Below, one piece after another: positions 1-9,659 of a DNA stretch of 64,000 nt. The stretch's first letter is position 1, and each line of letters begins with the position of its first letter. The stretch is from Massilia arenae (GTDB lineage Bacteria; Pseudomonadota; Gammaproteobacteria; Burkholderiales; Burkholderiaceae_D): positions 1 through 64,000 of the forward strand of contig NZ_VPFD01000014.1 of the NCBI RefSeq assembly GCF_008014745.1, read 5' to 3'. The notes under the pieces were generated by a model. It had not been told where the DNA came from and searched no databases. It saw only the letters and a list, made by a program, of their open reading frames with translations. The translations under genes and the position numbers were made by a program.

Positions 1-2
1 TG

Positions 3-149
3 CTGAACTATCTGAAGCTTTACAACCACCACATTCCGCAACGCGCCATCGGCAGCAAAACGCCCGTCCTCGCGCTCAAGGAATGGCAACAGAAGCGACC
101 TGAGTTATTCGTTAAACGCGTTTATGATCAAACGGGACTCGACACCTAA
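3..149 (+). CDS. Transposase C-terminus (IS481/IS3-like DDE family), partial
   Basis: Only the last 48 codons are inside the window; the reading frame is open from the left edge and stops at 147-149. The residues (LNYLKLYNHHIPQRAIG, then ALKEWQQKRPELFVKRVYDQ) match the C-terminal tail of integrase-core (rve_3) transposases, where a YNHHxPQRAL-type segment and a KRPELF segment are typical. The element's left part lies outside the window, so completeness cannot be judged. The assignment between IS481 and IS3 is from memory of family tails and is uncertain. Confidence 0.7.
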   Translation: MNYLKLYNHHIPQRAIGSKTPVLALKEWQQKRPELFVKRVYDQTGLDT

Positions 150-177
150 TTATTGCGGGTCGACTTTCTACAAAGCT

Positions 178-500
178 AAATTAGGGTCAGAGTAGAATTA
201 TTGAGCAATTTCTCGCCGCCGCCGGCGAGTTCATTTACTTGCATCAATCAAAATCCACTCAAGCCCGTTATTTTCATCTGCAGATATTTTCTTTCCCCAT
301 CTATCGTAATAATGGGAATTGAAATATAACAGCGAGTAATTATCGAGGGACGTCAGCCTGCAATTTTCAAAAGTTGTCAAACAATTCGACTCTGACCCTA
401 ATTGTTGTGCAATTTCTTTTTAAAAACTTAAATTAGGGTCAGAGTCGAATTAAATGACAACACTCGAATATTGTCAAAGAATTCGACTCTGACCCTAATT
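178..500. repeat. Four copies of a GGGTCAGAGTCGAATT repeat in inverted pairs
   Basis: Copies lie at 178-200 (one variant base, AGAGTAGAATT), 382-403 (inverted), 431-451 and 480-500 (inverted). The last two form perfect 21-base arms (AATTAGGGTCAGAGTCGAATT and its complement) around a 28-base spacer. That spacer itself contains a TGACAA/TTGTCA inverted pair (455-460, 471-476). The stretch 150-532 has no gene. The repeats sit between the transposase tail and the 3' end of kdpE, so they may be REP-like or mobile-element-associated sequences. The inner hairpin could also stop transcription leaving kdpE, although there is no clear T-run. Confidence 0.8.
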
Positions 501-532
501 GTTGGGAAATGGGATGTGGGACAGAAAGGCGG

Positions 533-1225
533 TTAGCCGAGCCAGAGGCGGTAGCCGACGCCGGTTTCGGTCAGCAGGTGACGCGGTTGGGCAGGGTCGG
601 CTTCGAGCTTGTGGCGTAGGTGGCCCATGTAGATGCGCAGGTAGTGGCCGCTCTCGGCATGGCCTGGGCCCCATACGGCGCGCAGCAGTTGGGGGTTGGT
701 CATCACGCGGCCGGCGTTGGCGGCCAGCACCGACAGCAGGCGGTATTCTGTTGGGGTCAGGTGCACGTGCTCGCCGTTGCGGGTGACTGCGCGGGCTTGC
801 GGGTCGACTGTCACGTCGCCGAAGTGGATCGTATTGTCGCCAGCGGCGCCGGCCTGGCGCTGGCGGCGCAAGGTGGCGCGTACGCGTGCCAGCAGTTCGC
901 CGGTGCCGAAGGGCTTGGTCAGATAGTCGTCGGCGCCGGCGTCGAGCGCGCGGATTTTTTCGCCTTCGGCCACGCGCGCCGACAGCACGATGATCGGCAC
1001 CGTCGACCATTTGCGCACGTCCTGGATGAAGTCGATGCCGTCGCCGTCGGGCAGGCCCAGGTCGAGGACCACCAGGTCGGGGCGGCGCGTGCCGGCGTCG
1101 ATCAGGCCGCGCCCCATGCTCACCGACTCGTGCACCTGCCAGCCTTCCTGCTCCAGGGCGGCGCGCACGAAGCGGCGGATGTGCGGTTCGTCCTCGACCA
1201 GCAAGGCGCAGGGGGCGTCAGTCAT
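533..1225 (-). CDS. kdpE: KdpE, response regulator of the K+ ATPase operon
   Basis: This 230-residue OmpR/PhoB-type regulator has a receiver domain (about 1-120: acidic pair E11/D12, phosphoacceptor D55 in VVLDLGLPD, LTKPFG near 105) and a C-terminal winged-helix DNA-binding domain ending GVGYRLWLG. It is the cognate regulator of KdpD and should activate kdpFABC under K+ limitation. The start chosen is the ATG at 1223-1225 (MTDAPCALLVEDEP). A longer open frame exists upstream but lies inside kdpD and is not part of the protein. The gene overlaps the kdpD stop by 8 bases, so translational coupling is likely. It is the last gene of the kdp operon. Confidence 0.97.
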   Translation of the reverse strand: MTDAPCALLVEDEPHIRRFVRAALEQEGWQVHESVSMGRGLIDAGTRRPDLVVLDLGLPDGDGIDFIQDVRKWSTVPIIVLSARVAEGEKIRALDAGADDYLTKPFGTGELLARVRATLRRQRQAGAAGDNTIHFGDVTVDPQARAVTRNGEHVHLTPTEYRLLSVLAANAGRVMTNPQLLRAVWGPGHAESGHYLRIYMGHLRHKLEADPAQPRHLLTETGVGYRLWLG

Positions 1226-3932
1226 CGTCTCTTTCCATCGAAGGCATGTCAAACGCGGGTGGCGTGCCGGCCGGCAGCGAGAACACGAGGCCGGCGCCGC
1301 CCAGCGGCGAGTCGCAGGCCCGGATCGTGCCGCCGTGCGCCTCCACGATCGCGCGGCAAATCGCCAGGCCAAGACCCACGCCGGGCAAGGCCGATTCGCG
1401 TTCGCCGCGCGTGAATTTCTCGAAAATCGCTTCTTCGCTGCCGGGGCGCAGGCCCGGACCGTCGTCGTAGACCGTGACGTCGATCCAGGCACCGCGCCGG
1501 CTGGCTGCGATCTCGATGCGCGCGCCGCTCGGCGTGTATTTTGCGGCATTCTCGACCAGGTTGCACAGCACCCGCTCGATCAGCACCGCGTCGAATCTGA
1601 CAAGGGGTATATCTTGCTGCAGACGCACCGTGACCGTGTGGCCGCGCAAGGCGGCGCCGCAGGCGCGCAGCGCGCTGCCGACCACTTCTTCCAGCGCCTG
1701 CCATTCGAGGTTGAAGCGCACTTCCCCGCTCTCGATGCGCGCCATGTCGAGCAGGTTGGCGACCAGGGTGCCCATGCGCACCGCTTCGTCGTGCAGCGAC
1801 TGCGCCAGCGCCCGTGGCGACTCCGGCAAGGCCTCGCCGCGCAGCAGCGATTCCGACAGCCCGACCAGGGCCGTCAATGGCGTGCGCAGGTCGTGCGACA
1901 GCGCCGCCAGCAGCGAGTTGCGCAGGCGCTCGGAGGCCATGTTCACCAGCGCGGCCTGGGCCACCTCAACGTAGTGCACACGCTCGAGCGCGATCGCGGC
2001 CAGCGCCGCCAGTGCGTCGAGCTGGCGGCGCTGCTCGGGCGCCAGCACCCAGCGTCCGCCTTCCGGCGCGATCGCCAGCACGCCGCGGGTGCGCATCGGC
2101 GCCACCAGCGGCAGGTAGAACAGGGCGCTGGCCGGCAAGGTGTCGGTGCCCAGGCCGGCCGGCTGCGCGTGGTCGAAGGCCCACTGCGCCACGCCCGGAT
2201 CGACGTGCGCAGGCAGCGGCGCGGCCGGACCGCCATCGTCCGCCGGCGGCATGCCGAGCCGCCCTTCCGCATCCGGCAGCAGCAGGGTGGCATGCGCGCC
2301 GAAGGCGTTCTGGATCACGGCGCGGCTCGATTCGAATACCTGCGAGGCCGCCAGCACGCCGGACAGCTCGCGCGCGAACTCGTACAGCGCGCGCACCCGC
2401 CGTTCGCGCTCGCTGGCGGCGCGCGCCTGGAAGCGCAGGCCGGCGGCCAGGTGGCCGCTGATCAGGCCCACCGCCAGCATCACGCCGAAGGTGACCAGGT
2501 ACTGGACGTCGGTGACTGCGAAATCGAAGCGCGGCGGCACGAAGAAGAAGTCGAAGGCGGCCACGCCGACGCAGGTGGCAGTGACCGACGGCGCGCGCCC
2601 GAAGCGGATCGCCGTCAACAACACCACCAGCAGGAACAGCATGACGATGTTGACCGGGTCGAGCCAAGGTCGCAGCGGGGTGGCCAGGATCGCCGTCAGG
2701 ATGCTGGCGCCGGCTGCCAGCAAGTGAGGCAACAGTGGCGGCCGTGGTCGCACGGCTGCGTCCTGCATAGCTGCGGGCGCAGGCGTCAGCGCCGGCGGCA
2801 CCGCCGGCTGGCCGATCTCGATCAGGTCGATGCCGGGCGCCTTGCGCGCCAGGCGCCGCGCCGTACGCGCGCGCCACGGCGACGGGGCACGGCCCAGCGC
2901 GATGCGCGACAGGTTGTGGTCGCGCGCATATTCGAGCGTGATGGCCGCGACGTCGTCACCCGACAGCACCGCCGTCGTGGCGCCCAGGCTGTCGGCCAGC
3001 GCAAGCGTGTCGAGCATGCCCTGGCGCGCTGCATCCGGCATCCTGGCCAGGCGCGGTGTCTCCACATACACCGCATGCCAGCCGGCGCCGAGCTGGGATG
3101 CCATGCGCGCGCCGCTCCTCACCACATGCTCGGCAAGCGGTCCCGGCCCGACGCACACCAGGAGGCCGGCGCCGGTCTTCCAGATCGCATCGATCGACTG
3201 CTGCTCGCGCCAGGCGCGCACATCGCCCTCGACCCGGTCGGCGGTGCGGCGCAGCGCCAGTTCGCGCAGCGCGATCAGGTTGCCCTTCCTGAAAAAATTG
3301 CCGGCCGCGCGTTCGGCCTGCTGCGGCTGGTAAACCTTACCCTCCTTCAGGCGCGCCAGCAGGGCGTCGGCCGGCAGGTCGACCATGATCACCTCGTCGG
3401 CCGCGTCGAACACCCGATCCGGTACCGTCTCGGCGACGCGGATGCCGGCAATGCCGCCGACCACATCGTTCAGGCTTTCCAGGTGCTGGACGTTGACCGT
3501 GGTGAGCACGTCGATGCCGGCATCGAGCAGTTCCTCGACGTCTTGCCAACGCTTGGGATGGCGCGAGCCGGGCGCGTTCGAATGCGCCAGCTCGTCGACC
3601 AGGATGATGCCGGGCGCGCGTTCGAGCGCGGCGTCGAGGTCGAATGCATCGAGCTGCCGGCCGCGGTAGTCGATGCGGCGCCGCGGCAGCAGCTCAAGGC
3701 CATCGAGCAGGCGCGCCGTCTCCGTACGGCCGTGGGTCTCGATCACGCCGACCAGCGGCGCCTTGCCTTCCGCCTGCAGTTTTCTCGCTTCCTGCAGCAT
3801 GGCGTAGGTCTTGCCGACGCCGGCCGAGGCGCCGAAATAGATGCGCAGGCGGCCGCGCGCGGCGCGCCGCTCGTCCTCGCGCATCTGGGCAAGCAAGGCG
3901 TCGGGGTCGGGTCGCTGTTGGTCGTGCGGCAT
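1218..3932 (-). CDS. kdpD: KdpD, K+/turgor sensor histidine kinase
   Basis: The 904-residue membrane kinase has the full KdpD architecture. An N-terminal KdpD domain carries a P-loop (GASAGVGKT, residues 34-42). A USP-like domain follows (about 250-370), then a four-helix membrane block (about 395-490), a GAF-like region, a HisKA H-box (ALSHDLRTPLTAL, near 660-670) and an HATPase domain with N-box ENAAKYTP and G-box GVGLGLAIC. It phosphorylates KdpE when K+ is low. It follows kdpC by 3 bases and overlaps kdpE by 8, so all are cotranscribed on the minus strand. No defects are seen. Confidence 0.97.
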   Translation of the reverse strand: MPHDQQRPDPDALLAQMREDERRAARGRLRIYFGASAGVGKTYAMLQEARKLQAEGKAPLVGVIETHGRTETARLLDGLELLPRRRIDYRGRQLDAFDLDAALERAPGIILVDELAHSNAPGSRHPKRWQDVEELLDAGIDVLTTVNVQHLESLNDVVGGIAGIRVAETVPDRVFDAADEVIMVDLPADALLARLKEGKVYQPQQAERAAGNFFRKGNLIALRELALRRTADRVEGDVRAWREQQSIDAIWKTGAGLLVCVGPGPLAEHVVRSGARMASQLGAGWHAVYVETPRLARMPDAARQGMLDTLALADSLGATTAVLSGDDVAAITLEYARDHNLSRIALGRAPSPWRARTARRLARKAPGIDLIEIGQPAVPPALTPAPAAMQDAAVRPRPPLLPHLLAAGASILTAILATPLRPWLDPVNIVMLFLLVVLLTAIRFGRAPSVTATCVGVAAFDFFFVPPRFDFAVTDVQYLVTFGVMLAVGLISGHLAAGLRFQARAASERERRVRALYEFARELSGVLAASQVFESSRAVIQNAFGAHATLLLPDAEGRLGMPPADDGGPAAPLPAHVDPGVAQWAFDHAQPAGLGTDTLPASALFYLPLVAPMRTRGVLAIAPEGGRWVLAPEQRRQLDALAALAAIALERVHYVEVAQAALVNMASERLRNSLLAALSHDLRTPLTALVGLSESLLRGEALPESPRALAQSLHDEAVRMGTLVANLLDMARIESGEVRFNLEWQALEEVVGSALRACGAALRGHTVTVRLQQDIPLVRFDAVLIERVLCNLVENAAKYTPSGARIEIAASRRGAWIDVTVYDDGPGLRPGSEEAIFEKFTRGERESALPGVGLGLAICRAIVEAHGGTIRACDSPLGGAGLVFSLPAGTPPAFDMPSMERDDD

Positions 3933-3935
3933 GGT

Positions 3936-4520
3936 TCAGCGAGTATGCCCGCTTTCGGCGTCCAAGGCCATGTTCAGGGCCAGCACATTGACGCGCGCCT
4001 CGCCGAACAGGCCCAGGAAAGGCCGCGCGCTGTGCTCTTCGACCAGGGCGCCGACCCGCGCCGCCGGCAACTGGCGCGCACGCGCCACCCGCGCCGCCTG
4101 GTAGCGTGCGGCGGCCACGCTGATCTCGGGATCGAGGCCGCTGGCCGAGCTGGTGGCCAGGTCGACCGGCACCGGCGCCGTATTGCCCGGATCGAGCGCG
4201 CGCAGCGCCGCGATGCGGCCCTTGACGGCTTCTTGCAGGGCGGGATTGAGCGGGCCCTGGTTCGAGCCGCCGGAGCCGCCGCCGTTATTGGCTATCGGCG
4301 CGGTGGCCGAAGGGCGGCCCCAGAAGTAGCCGGGTGCGCTGAACGCCTGGCCGATCAGGCGCGATCCGACCACCTGGCCGTCCTTCTCGACCAGGCTGCC
4401 ATTGGCCTGGGCCGGAAACGCGGCCTGGGCCACGCCGGTAACCAGCAGCGGATACAGCACGCCGCAGGCCAGGGTGAGCGCCGCGAACAGCACGAGCGCG
4501 GGGCGAAGAATCGATTGCAT
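3936..4520 (-). CDS. kdpC: KdpC, K+-transporting ATPase subunit C
   Basis: This 194-residue protein has one N-terminal membrane helix (about residues 8-32, [20 protein letters not shown]) followed by a periplasmic domain with the family blocks [20 protein letters not shown] and NQGPLNPAL. In the Kdp complex KdpC stabilises the KdpA-KdpB assembly and raises K+ affinity. The length is normal for the family. It starts 9 bases after the kdpB stop and ends 3 bases before kdpD. Confidence 0.97.
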   Translation of the reverse strand: MQSILRPALVLFAALTLACGVLYPLLVTGVAQAAFPAQANGSLVEKDGQVVGSRLIGQAFSAPGYFWGRPSATAPIANNGGGSGGSNQGPLNPALQEAVKGRIAALRALDPGNTAPVPVDLATSSASGLDPEISVAAARYQAARVARARQLPAARVGALVEEHSARPFLGLFGEARVNVLALNMALDAESGHTR

Positions 4521-4529
4521 GACAACTCC

Positions 4530-6629
4530 TTACGTCAGGTTGAAGGCGGCGAGCGCCAGGTCGATCAGCTTGATGCCGGCGAATGGCAGCAGCAGGCCGC
4601 CCAGGCCATACACCAGCATGTTCCGGCGCAGCAGCGCGGCCGCGCCGATCGCGCGGTAACGTACCCCGCGCAGCGCCAGCGGAATCAGGAACACGATGAT
4701 CAGGGCATTGAAGATCACGGCCGACATGATCGCGGACGCCGGGCTGGCCAGCCCCATGACGTTGAGCGCGTCCAGGCTCGGATAGGTGGCCACGAACATG
4801 GCCGGCACGATCGCGAAATACTTGGCGATGTCGTTCGAGATCGAGAATGTGGTGAGCGCGCCGCGCGTCATCAGCATCTGCTTGCCGATCTCGACGATCT
4901 CGAGCAGCTTGGTCGGATTCGAATCCAGGTCGACCATATTGCCGGCCTCCTTCGCCGCCTGGGTGCCCGAGTTCATCGCCACCGCGACGTCGGCCTGGGC
5001 CAGCGCCGGGGCGTCGTTGGTGCCGTCGCCCGTCATCGCCACCAGTTTTCCTTCCGCCTGGTAGCGGCGGATCAGGGCCAGTTTCTCTTCGGGCGTGGCT
5101 TCGGCGATGAAGTCATCGACACCCGCCTCGGCCGCAATCGCCGCCGCCGTCAGCTTGTTGTCGCCGGTGACCATCACGGTCTTGACGCCCATGCGGCGCA
5201 GCTCGGCGAAGCGCTCGCGGATGCCGCCCTTGACCACGTCCTTGAGTTCGACCACGCCCATCACGCGCGCGCCGTCGGCCACCACCAGCGGCGTGCTGCC
5301 GCGGCGCGAGGCCTCGTCGACGCTGCGTTCGACGTCGCCGGGCCAGGCGGCGCCCATGGACTCGATATGCCGCCGAATTGCCGAGGCAGCGCCTTTGCGG
5401 ATTTGACGCTCTCCCAAATCGACGCCACTCATTCGGGTCTGCGCCGTGAACGGCACGAACACCGCGCCCATTGCCTCCATCGCCCGCTCGCGGATATTGA
5501 AACGGTTCTTGGCCAGCACCACGATGCTGCGGCCTTCCGGCGTCTCGTCGGCCAGCGAGGCCAGTTGCGCCACGTCGGCCAGTTCTTCCTCAGTCACGCC
5601 CGGCGCCGGCAGGAAGGCGGCGGCCTGGCGGTTGCCGAAGGTGATGGTGCCGGTCTTGTCGAGCAGGAGCACGTCGACGTCGCCCGCCGCTTCCACCGCA
5701 CGGCCCGAGGTCGCGATCACATTGGCCTGCAACATGCGGCTCATGCCGGCCACGCCGATGGCCGACAGCAGGCCGCCGATGGTGGTCGGGATCAGGCATA
5801 CCAGCAGCGCCACCAGCGCGGTGATGGTCACCGCCTGGCCGCTGCCCTGGGCCTGCACCGCGAAGATCGAGAATGGCAGCAGGGTCACGGTCACGACCAA
5901 AAACACGATCGTCAGGGCCACCAGCAGGATCTCCAGCGCGATCTCGTTCGGCGTCTTCTTGCGCGCCGCGCCTTCGACCATGCCGATCATGCGGTCGAGG
6001 AAGGTCTCGCCCGGGTTGGCCGAGACGCGCACCACCAGCCAGTCGGACAGCACGCGGGTGCCGCCGGTGACGGCGCAGAAGTCGCCGCCCGATTCGCGGA
6101 TCACGGGCGCCGATTCGCCGGTGATGGCGCTCTCGTCGACCGAGGCGACGCCATCGACCACTTCGCCGTCCACCGGGATCACGTCGCCCGCCTCGACCAG
6201 GAAGAACATCCCCTTGCGCAGCTCATCCGATTTGCAGGCCTGCCACGGCGCGCCATGCTTCGGATTGGCCAGCTTCTTGGCCGTGACGGTCTGGCGCAGG
6301 CTGCGCAGCGAGGCCGCTTGCGCCTTGCTGCGGCCTTCGGCCAGCGCCTCGGCGAAGTTCGCGAACAGCACCGTGAACCACAGCCAGACGGCGGTGGCCA
6401 GGATGAAGCCGGCGGGTGCTTCGCCCTGCCCGGCCAGCGCCTGGAACCACAGCAGGGTCGTGATGATGCTGCCGATGTAGACCACGAACATCACGGGGCT
6501 GCGCAGCTGGGTGCGTGGATGGAGCTTGCGCACCGAATCGATCATCGCCGGCCAGACCAGCGTGGAATCGAACAGGCTCAGGGAGCCACGTGGCGCCTGG
6601 GTGGGGCTTTGGGAAATCGAATTTTCCAT
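4530..6629 (-). CDS. kdpB: KdpB, K+-transporting P-type ATPase subunit B
   Basis: The 699-residue catalytic subunit hydrolyses ATP to energise K+ movement through KdpA. It shows the phosphorylation motif DKTGTIT (near residue 305), the TGES actuator motif (ITGESAPVI), the ATP-site KGAAS and the hinge [11 protein letters not shown]. Hydrophobic helices lie at both ends. I chose ATG 6627-6629 (MENSISQSP) rather than an upstream in-frame start, because it gives the usual family length and begins one base after the kdpA stop. The upstream in-frame codons lie inside kdpA. Confidence 0.97.
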   Translation of the reverse strand: MENSISQSPTQAPRGSLSLFDSTLVWPAMIDSVRKLHPRTQLRSPVMFVVYIGSIITTLLWFQALAGQGEAPAGFILATAVWLWFTVLFANFAEALAEGRSKAQAASLRSLRQTVTAKKLANPKHGAPWQACKSDELRKGMFFLVEAGDVIPVDGEVVDGVASVDESAITGESAPVIRESGGDFCAVTGGTRVLSDWLVVRVSANPGETFLDRMIGMVEGAARKKTPNEIALEILLVALTIVFLVVTVTLLPFSIFAVQAQGSGQAVTITALVALLVCLIPTTIGGLLSAIGVAGMSRMLQANVIATSGRAVEAAGDVDVLLLDKTGTITFGNRQAAAFLPAPGVTEEELADVAQLASLADETPEGRSIVVLAKNRFNIRERAMEAMGAVFVPFTAQTRMSGVDLGERQIRKGAASAIRRHIESMGAAWPGDVERSVDEASRRGSTPLVVADGARVMGVVELKDVVKGGIRERFAELRRMGVKTVMVTGDNKLTAAAIAAEAGVDDFIAEATPEEKLALIRRYQAEGKLVAMTGDGTNDAPALAQADVAVAMNSGTQAAKEAGNMVDLDSNPTKLLEIVEIGKQMLMTRGALTTFSISNDIAKYFAIVPAMFVATYPSLDALNVMGLASPASAIMSAVIFNALIIVFLIPLALRGVRYRAIGAAALLRRNMLVYGLGGLLLPFAGIKLIDLALAAFNLT

Positions 6630-6630
6630 A

Positions 6631-8385
6631 TCATTCTCCGAACAGCTGGAGGTGCTCGACCACCGGTCCGAGCGCCAGGGCCGGGACGTAGTTGAGGACA
6701 CCGACCAGCACGACGACGACGGCGAGCATGCCGACGAACATGGGGCCGTGGGTAGGCAGGGTGCCGGGGGTGGCGGGCAGGCGCTGGCGTGCTGCCAGCG
6801 AGCCGGCGATCGCCAGCACCGGCACGATCACCGCGAAGCGGCCGAACCACATCGCCACGCCCAGCAAGGTGTTATAGAAAGGCGTGTTGGCGGACAGGCC
6901 GGCGAAGGCGCTGCCATTGTTGTTGGCGGCGGACGTCAGCGCATACAGGATCTCCGAGAAGCCGTGCGCGCCCGGATTGGACACGCCGACCGTGCCCGTT
7001 GCCGAGGTCACCGCCAGCGCGGTGCCCAGCAAGACCAGGCAGGGCGTGACCAGGATGACCAGCGCCGCCATCTTCATCTCGTAGGCCTGGATCTTCTTGC
7101 CCAGGTATTCCGGCGTGCGGCCGATCATCAGGCCGGCGATGAACACCGCCAGGATCGCGAACACCAGCATGCCGTAAAGGCCCGAGCCGACGCCGCCAAA
7201 GATCACCTCGCCGAACTGCATCAGCACCATCGGCACCATGCCGCCCAAGGGCATGAAGGAATCGTGCATGGCGTTGACCGCGCCGCACGATGCGGCCGTG
7301 GTCACCACCGCGAACAGGCTCGAGGCGGCGATGCCGAAGCGGGTCTCCTTGCCTTCCATATTGCCGCCCGCCTGCAGGCTGCTCGCCACCTGGTCGACGC
7401 CCAGTGGAGTCAGTAGCGGATTGGCCTGCTGCTCGGCGGCGAACGCGGCGATGGCGGCGATGACGAACAGCAGCGTCATCGTCCCCAGCACGGCCCAGCC
7501 CTGGCGGATGTCGCCCACCATGTGGCCGAAGGTGAAGCACAGCGCGGCCGGGATCAGGAGGATGGCGATCATCTGCGCGAAGTTGGTCAGCGCATTCGGG
7601 TTCTCGAACGGGTGCGCGGAGTTGGCGTTGAAGTAGCCGCCGCCGTTCGTGCCCAGCATCTTGATCGCTTCCTGCGAAGCGACGGGGCCCATCGGGATCA
7701 CCTGGGTCTCGGCACGCGCCTCGTTCGTCTCGACCGTATAGGTCACGGGTTCCAGCAGGCGCGCATCGACGTGGGCGGACAGGTTTTGCACCACGCCCTG
7801 CCCGGCCAGGAACACGGCCAGGATCACCGACAGCGGCAGCAGCACGTACAGGGTCGAGCGGGTCAGGTCGACCCAGAAGTTGCCGATCGCGCTGCTCGAA
7901 CGGGCAGCGAAGCCACGGATCAGCGCGAACACGACGGCGATGCCGGTGGCGGCCGAGAAGAAGTTCTGGCCGGCCAGGCCCACCATCTGGGTCAGGATGC
8001 TCATGGTCTGCTCGCCGCTATAGCCCTGCCAGTTGGTATTGGCGACGAAGCTGATGGCGGTGTTGAAGCTGGAGTCCGGGCTGACGTTGGCCATGCCCTC
8101 GGGGTTGAGCGGCAGCCATGCCTGCACGCGCTGCAGGCCGTAGACGAAGAGCGCGCCGACGGCATTGAAGGCGATCAGCGCCAACGCATAGGCCTTCCAG
8201 TCCTGCCCGGCCGTGGCGGCAGGGCCGGCCAGGCGGTACAGCGCGCGCTCGATGCCGGCGGCCCAGCCCAGGCCAGGCACCGTGCCCTCCGCGGCGACGC
8301 GCGCGATGAAGCGGCCGAGCGGCCAGGCCAGCGCCAGGAGCACCAGCAGGAAGACGGCAAGGAGGACGATGAATTCGGTGGTCAT
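6631..8385 (-). CDS. kdpA: KdpA, K+-binding and translocating subunit
   Basis: This 584-residue polytopic membrane protein resembles the channel-like KdpA family, with pore-loop motifs such as [29 protein letters not shown] and [10 protein letters not shown]. It forms the selective K+ pathway of the Kdp complex. The ATG at 8383-8385 is preferred over the GTG just upstream, because GGAGGA lies about 7 bases before the ATG. The first base of the ATG is also the last base of the kdpF stop (TGATG), so the two genes are translationally coupled. Confidence 0.96.
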   Translation of the reverse strand: MTTEFIVLLAVFLLVLLALAWPLGRFIARVAAEGTVPGLGWAAGIERALYRLAGPAATAGQDWKAYALALIAFNAVGALFVYGLQRVQAWLPLNPEGMANVSPDSSFNTAISFVANTNWQGYSGEQTMSILTQMVGLAGQNFFSAATGIAVVFALIRGFAARSSSAIGNFWVDLTRSTLYVLLPLSVILAVFLAGQGVVQNLSAHVDARLLEPVTYTVETNEARAETQVIPMGPVASQEAIKMLGTNGGGYFNANSAHPFENPNALTNFAQMIAILLIPAALCFTFGHMVGDIRQGWAVLGTMTLLFVIAAIAAFAAEQQANPLLTPLGVDQVASSLQAGGNMEGKETRFGIAASSLFAVVTTAASCGAVNAMHDSFMPLGGMVPMVLMQFGEVIFGGVGSGLYGMLVFAILAVFIAGLMIGRTPEYLGKKIQAYEMKMAALVILVTPCLVLLGTALAVTSATGTVGVSNPGAHGFSEILYALTSAANNNGSAFAGLSANTPFYNTLLGVAMWFGRFAVIVPVLAIAGSLAARQRLPATPGTLPTHGPMFVGMLAVVVVLVGVLNYVPALALGPVVEHLQLFGE

Positions 8386-8474
8386 CACAATTCCTCCGGC
8401 TTGAACAGGGCCACCAGCAGGTAGACCAGCAGCGCGGCAGCGGCCAGGCCGCCGATCACGTAGGAGAGATTCAT
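8385..8474 (-). CDS. kdpF: KdpF, small subunit of the K+ ATPase
   Basis: A 29-residue single-helix membrane peptide ([20 protein letters not shown]...FKPEEL) lies directly before kdpA. The sequence has the usual KdpF form: a short polar start, one hydrophobic helix and a KPE(E/R)L-like end. KdpF is a lipid-like stabiliser of KdpFABC. Its stop codon shares one base with the kdpA start, and its ATG overlaps the stop of the next small ORF upstream. Its identity rests on position and sequence form. Confidence 0.93.
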   Translation of the reverse strand: MNLSYVIGGLAAAALLVYLLVALFKPEEL

Positions 8475-8563
8475 GGCTTGCCTCCCGCTTGTGCGCAACC
8501 GGCCACCAGCAGGCAGGTCAGGCGAACGAAGATCAGGAGTGCGCCGAGGTAGATGAGGTCCAT
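8471..8563 (-). CDS. Small membrane peptide preceding kdpF
   Basis: A 30-codon ORF ([20 protein letters not shown]... ending AQAGGKP) overlaps kdpF by 4 bases (ATGA). It encodes one hydrophobic helix, about residues 3-22. Short ORFs of this form (MD.IYL...) are found ahead of kdpF in several proteobacterial kdp operons, as far as I recall, but have no assigned role. Tight coupling with kdpF supports it being translated. An accessory subunit or a leader peptide are both possible. Confidence 0.65.
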   Translation of the reverse strand: MDLIYLGALLIFVRLTCLLVAGCAQAGGKP

Positions 8564-8616
8564 GGGCGTTCGCTTTCAGCGTTGTTGTTGTATGGTCGAG
8601 CGTAGCGACGCCGCCC

Positions 8617-8680
8617 TAAAAACGGGATAAAAAGGCGGCGGCGCCGTGTAAACGAGATGTAAACGCGATGTAAAACGGGC
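8617..8680 (-). promoter_or_regulatory. kdp operon control region with three 11-bp direct repeats (candidate KdpE box)
   Basis: On the plus strand GTAAA begins at 8648, 8659 and 8670, giving three direct repeats with exact 11-bp spacing (GTAAACGAGAT, GTAAACGCGAT, GTAAAACGGGC). OmpR-family regulators bind tandem repeats spaced about one helical turn. The repeats lie between the porin stop at 8682 and the first kdp ORF. Next to them, 8617-8646 holds TAAAAACGGGATAAAAAGG followed by GCGGCGGCGCCG, also found in similar form before the porin gene. KdpE binding is inferred from position and geometry. Confidence 0.55.
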
Positions 8681-8681
8681 G

Positions 8682-9446
8682 TCAGAAGGTGCGGCTGACG
8701 GTCAGTTGCAGGGCGTCGCGACCGGTGAACTTGCCGTTGACCGGCGAGGCATAGGCCGACTTGCGCGCATTGGTGCCGATCCAGGCGGCGCTGACGGTGG
8801 CCCAATCGAACGAACGGCTCACGCCGATCTTCCAGTCGGTATAGTCGGAAGCCGGGTTGTTCTTCACTTCCTGGCGCCCGGCGTGCAGCTGAAGGGTGAA
8901 GCCGTTGCCGACGTCGAGATTGGCGCCGACGTCCAGATAGCCGCTGTTCTCGCTGTCGACGAAGCCGAACAGGTTGGTCGTCGCGTGCGAATACTTCAGG
9001 TAGGCCGGGCCATAGCCCAACTGGGCATAGACTTCGGTGGTGTGGGCATTGACCCAGCCCGGGAGCCGGCCCATGCCGTTGTCCGGATAAAAATAGCGCA
9101 GCACGCCGACGTCGTACGACAGTCCGGCCGAGAGCTCGCCGCGCTTGCCGCCGTAGACGTCGATCTCGACGTCACCGTCGCCGCCGGCGTCCTCGACCCA
9201 CTTGATGGTCGAGGCCCAGGCGCCGGCATACCAGCCGGACGCATGGACGTAGTCGACGCCGCCCTGTAGCGCCGGGCGCAGGCGGGTCTGGGAGATGGCG
9301 CGGTAGCGGTAGTCGGAGGTGACCGCGGCGTTCCAGCTGACGGTGGATGCCGCAGCGGCGTCCTGGATTGCTTCGGTGGCCTGGGCCTGCGCGGCGCAGC
9401 CCGCCAGCGCCAGGATGGCGGCCAGCGCTTGAATCGGTGCTTTCAT
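8682..9446 (-). CDS. TorF-like putative outer-membrane porin
   Basis: This 254-residue protein has a signal peptide (about 1-23, ending AQAQA). A beta-barrel-type sequence follows, with many alternating aromatic/polar segments and a C-terminal aromatic residue (LQLTVSRTF), the outer-membrane insertion signal. Segments such as WNAAVTSDYRYRAISQTRL fit the TorF family of putative porins (TIGR02001). It is upstream of the kdp genes on the same strand, ends two bases before the kdp repeats, and shares promoter sequence with kdp. A role in solute or K+ passage across the outer membrane is inferred; the substrate is unknown. Confidence 0.8.
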   Translation of the reverse strand: MKAPIQALAAILALAGCAAQAQATEAIQDAAAASTVSWNAAVTSDYRYRAISQTRLRPALQGGVDYVHASGWYAGAWASTIKWVEDAGGDGDVEIDVYGGKRGELSAGLSYDVGVLRYFYPDNGMGRLPGWVNAHTTEVYAQLGYGPAYLKYSHATTNLFGFVDSENSGYLDVGANLDVGNGFTLQLHAGRQEVKNNPASDYTDWKIGVSRSFDWATVSAAWIGTNARKSAYASPVNGKFTGRDALQLTVSRTF

Positions 9447-9496
9447 GTTTCCCTGCTCATGGTTGATGGAACCCGTGCAGGTTAGCGGCCAGGGCG

Positions 9497-9544
9497 TAAA
9501 AACCGGATATAAAGGCCGGCGCCGGATATCAACGCGCCGTAAAC
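9497..9544 (-). promoter_or_regulatory. Porin promoter region resembling the kdp control region
   Basis: TAAAAACCGGATATAAAGG followed by CCGGCGCCG (9497-9524) closely parallels 8617-8646 before the kdp genes, and GTAAAC recurs at 9539-9544. Both lie upstream of minus-strand genes in the same orientation. The likeness suggests a common regulator, plausibly KdpE, although only one GTAAAC unit is seen here. Confidence 0.45.
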
Positions 9545-9659
9545 GCGCTCCTTGCTAGCCGCTGGCCAAGACATTTCATGCATCTCACATGAAATTTCAG
9601 GTAGGCAATTTCCATAGCTTGTTCGATAATTCCTGCCTACACCTCATCGACACTCACGC

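Noticed and set aside
990-6695. A 1901-codon plus-strand open frame across the kdp genes
   Set aside because: It lies antisense to kdpD, kdpC and kdpB, which are unmistakable. The His/Arg/Gln-rich translation is an artefact of high GC content.
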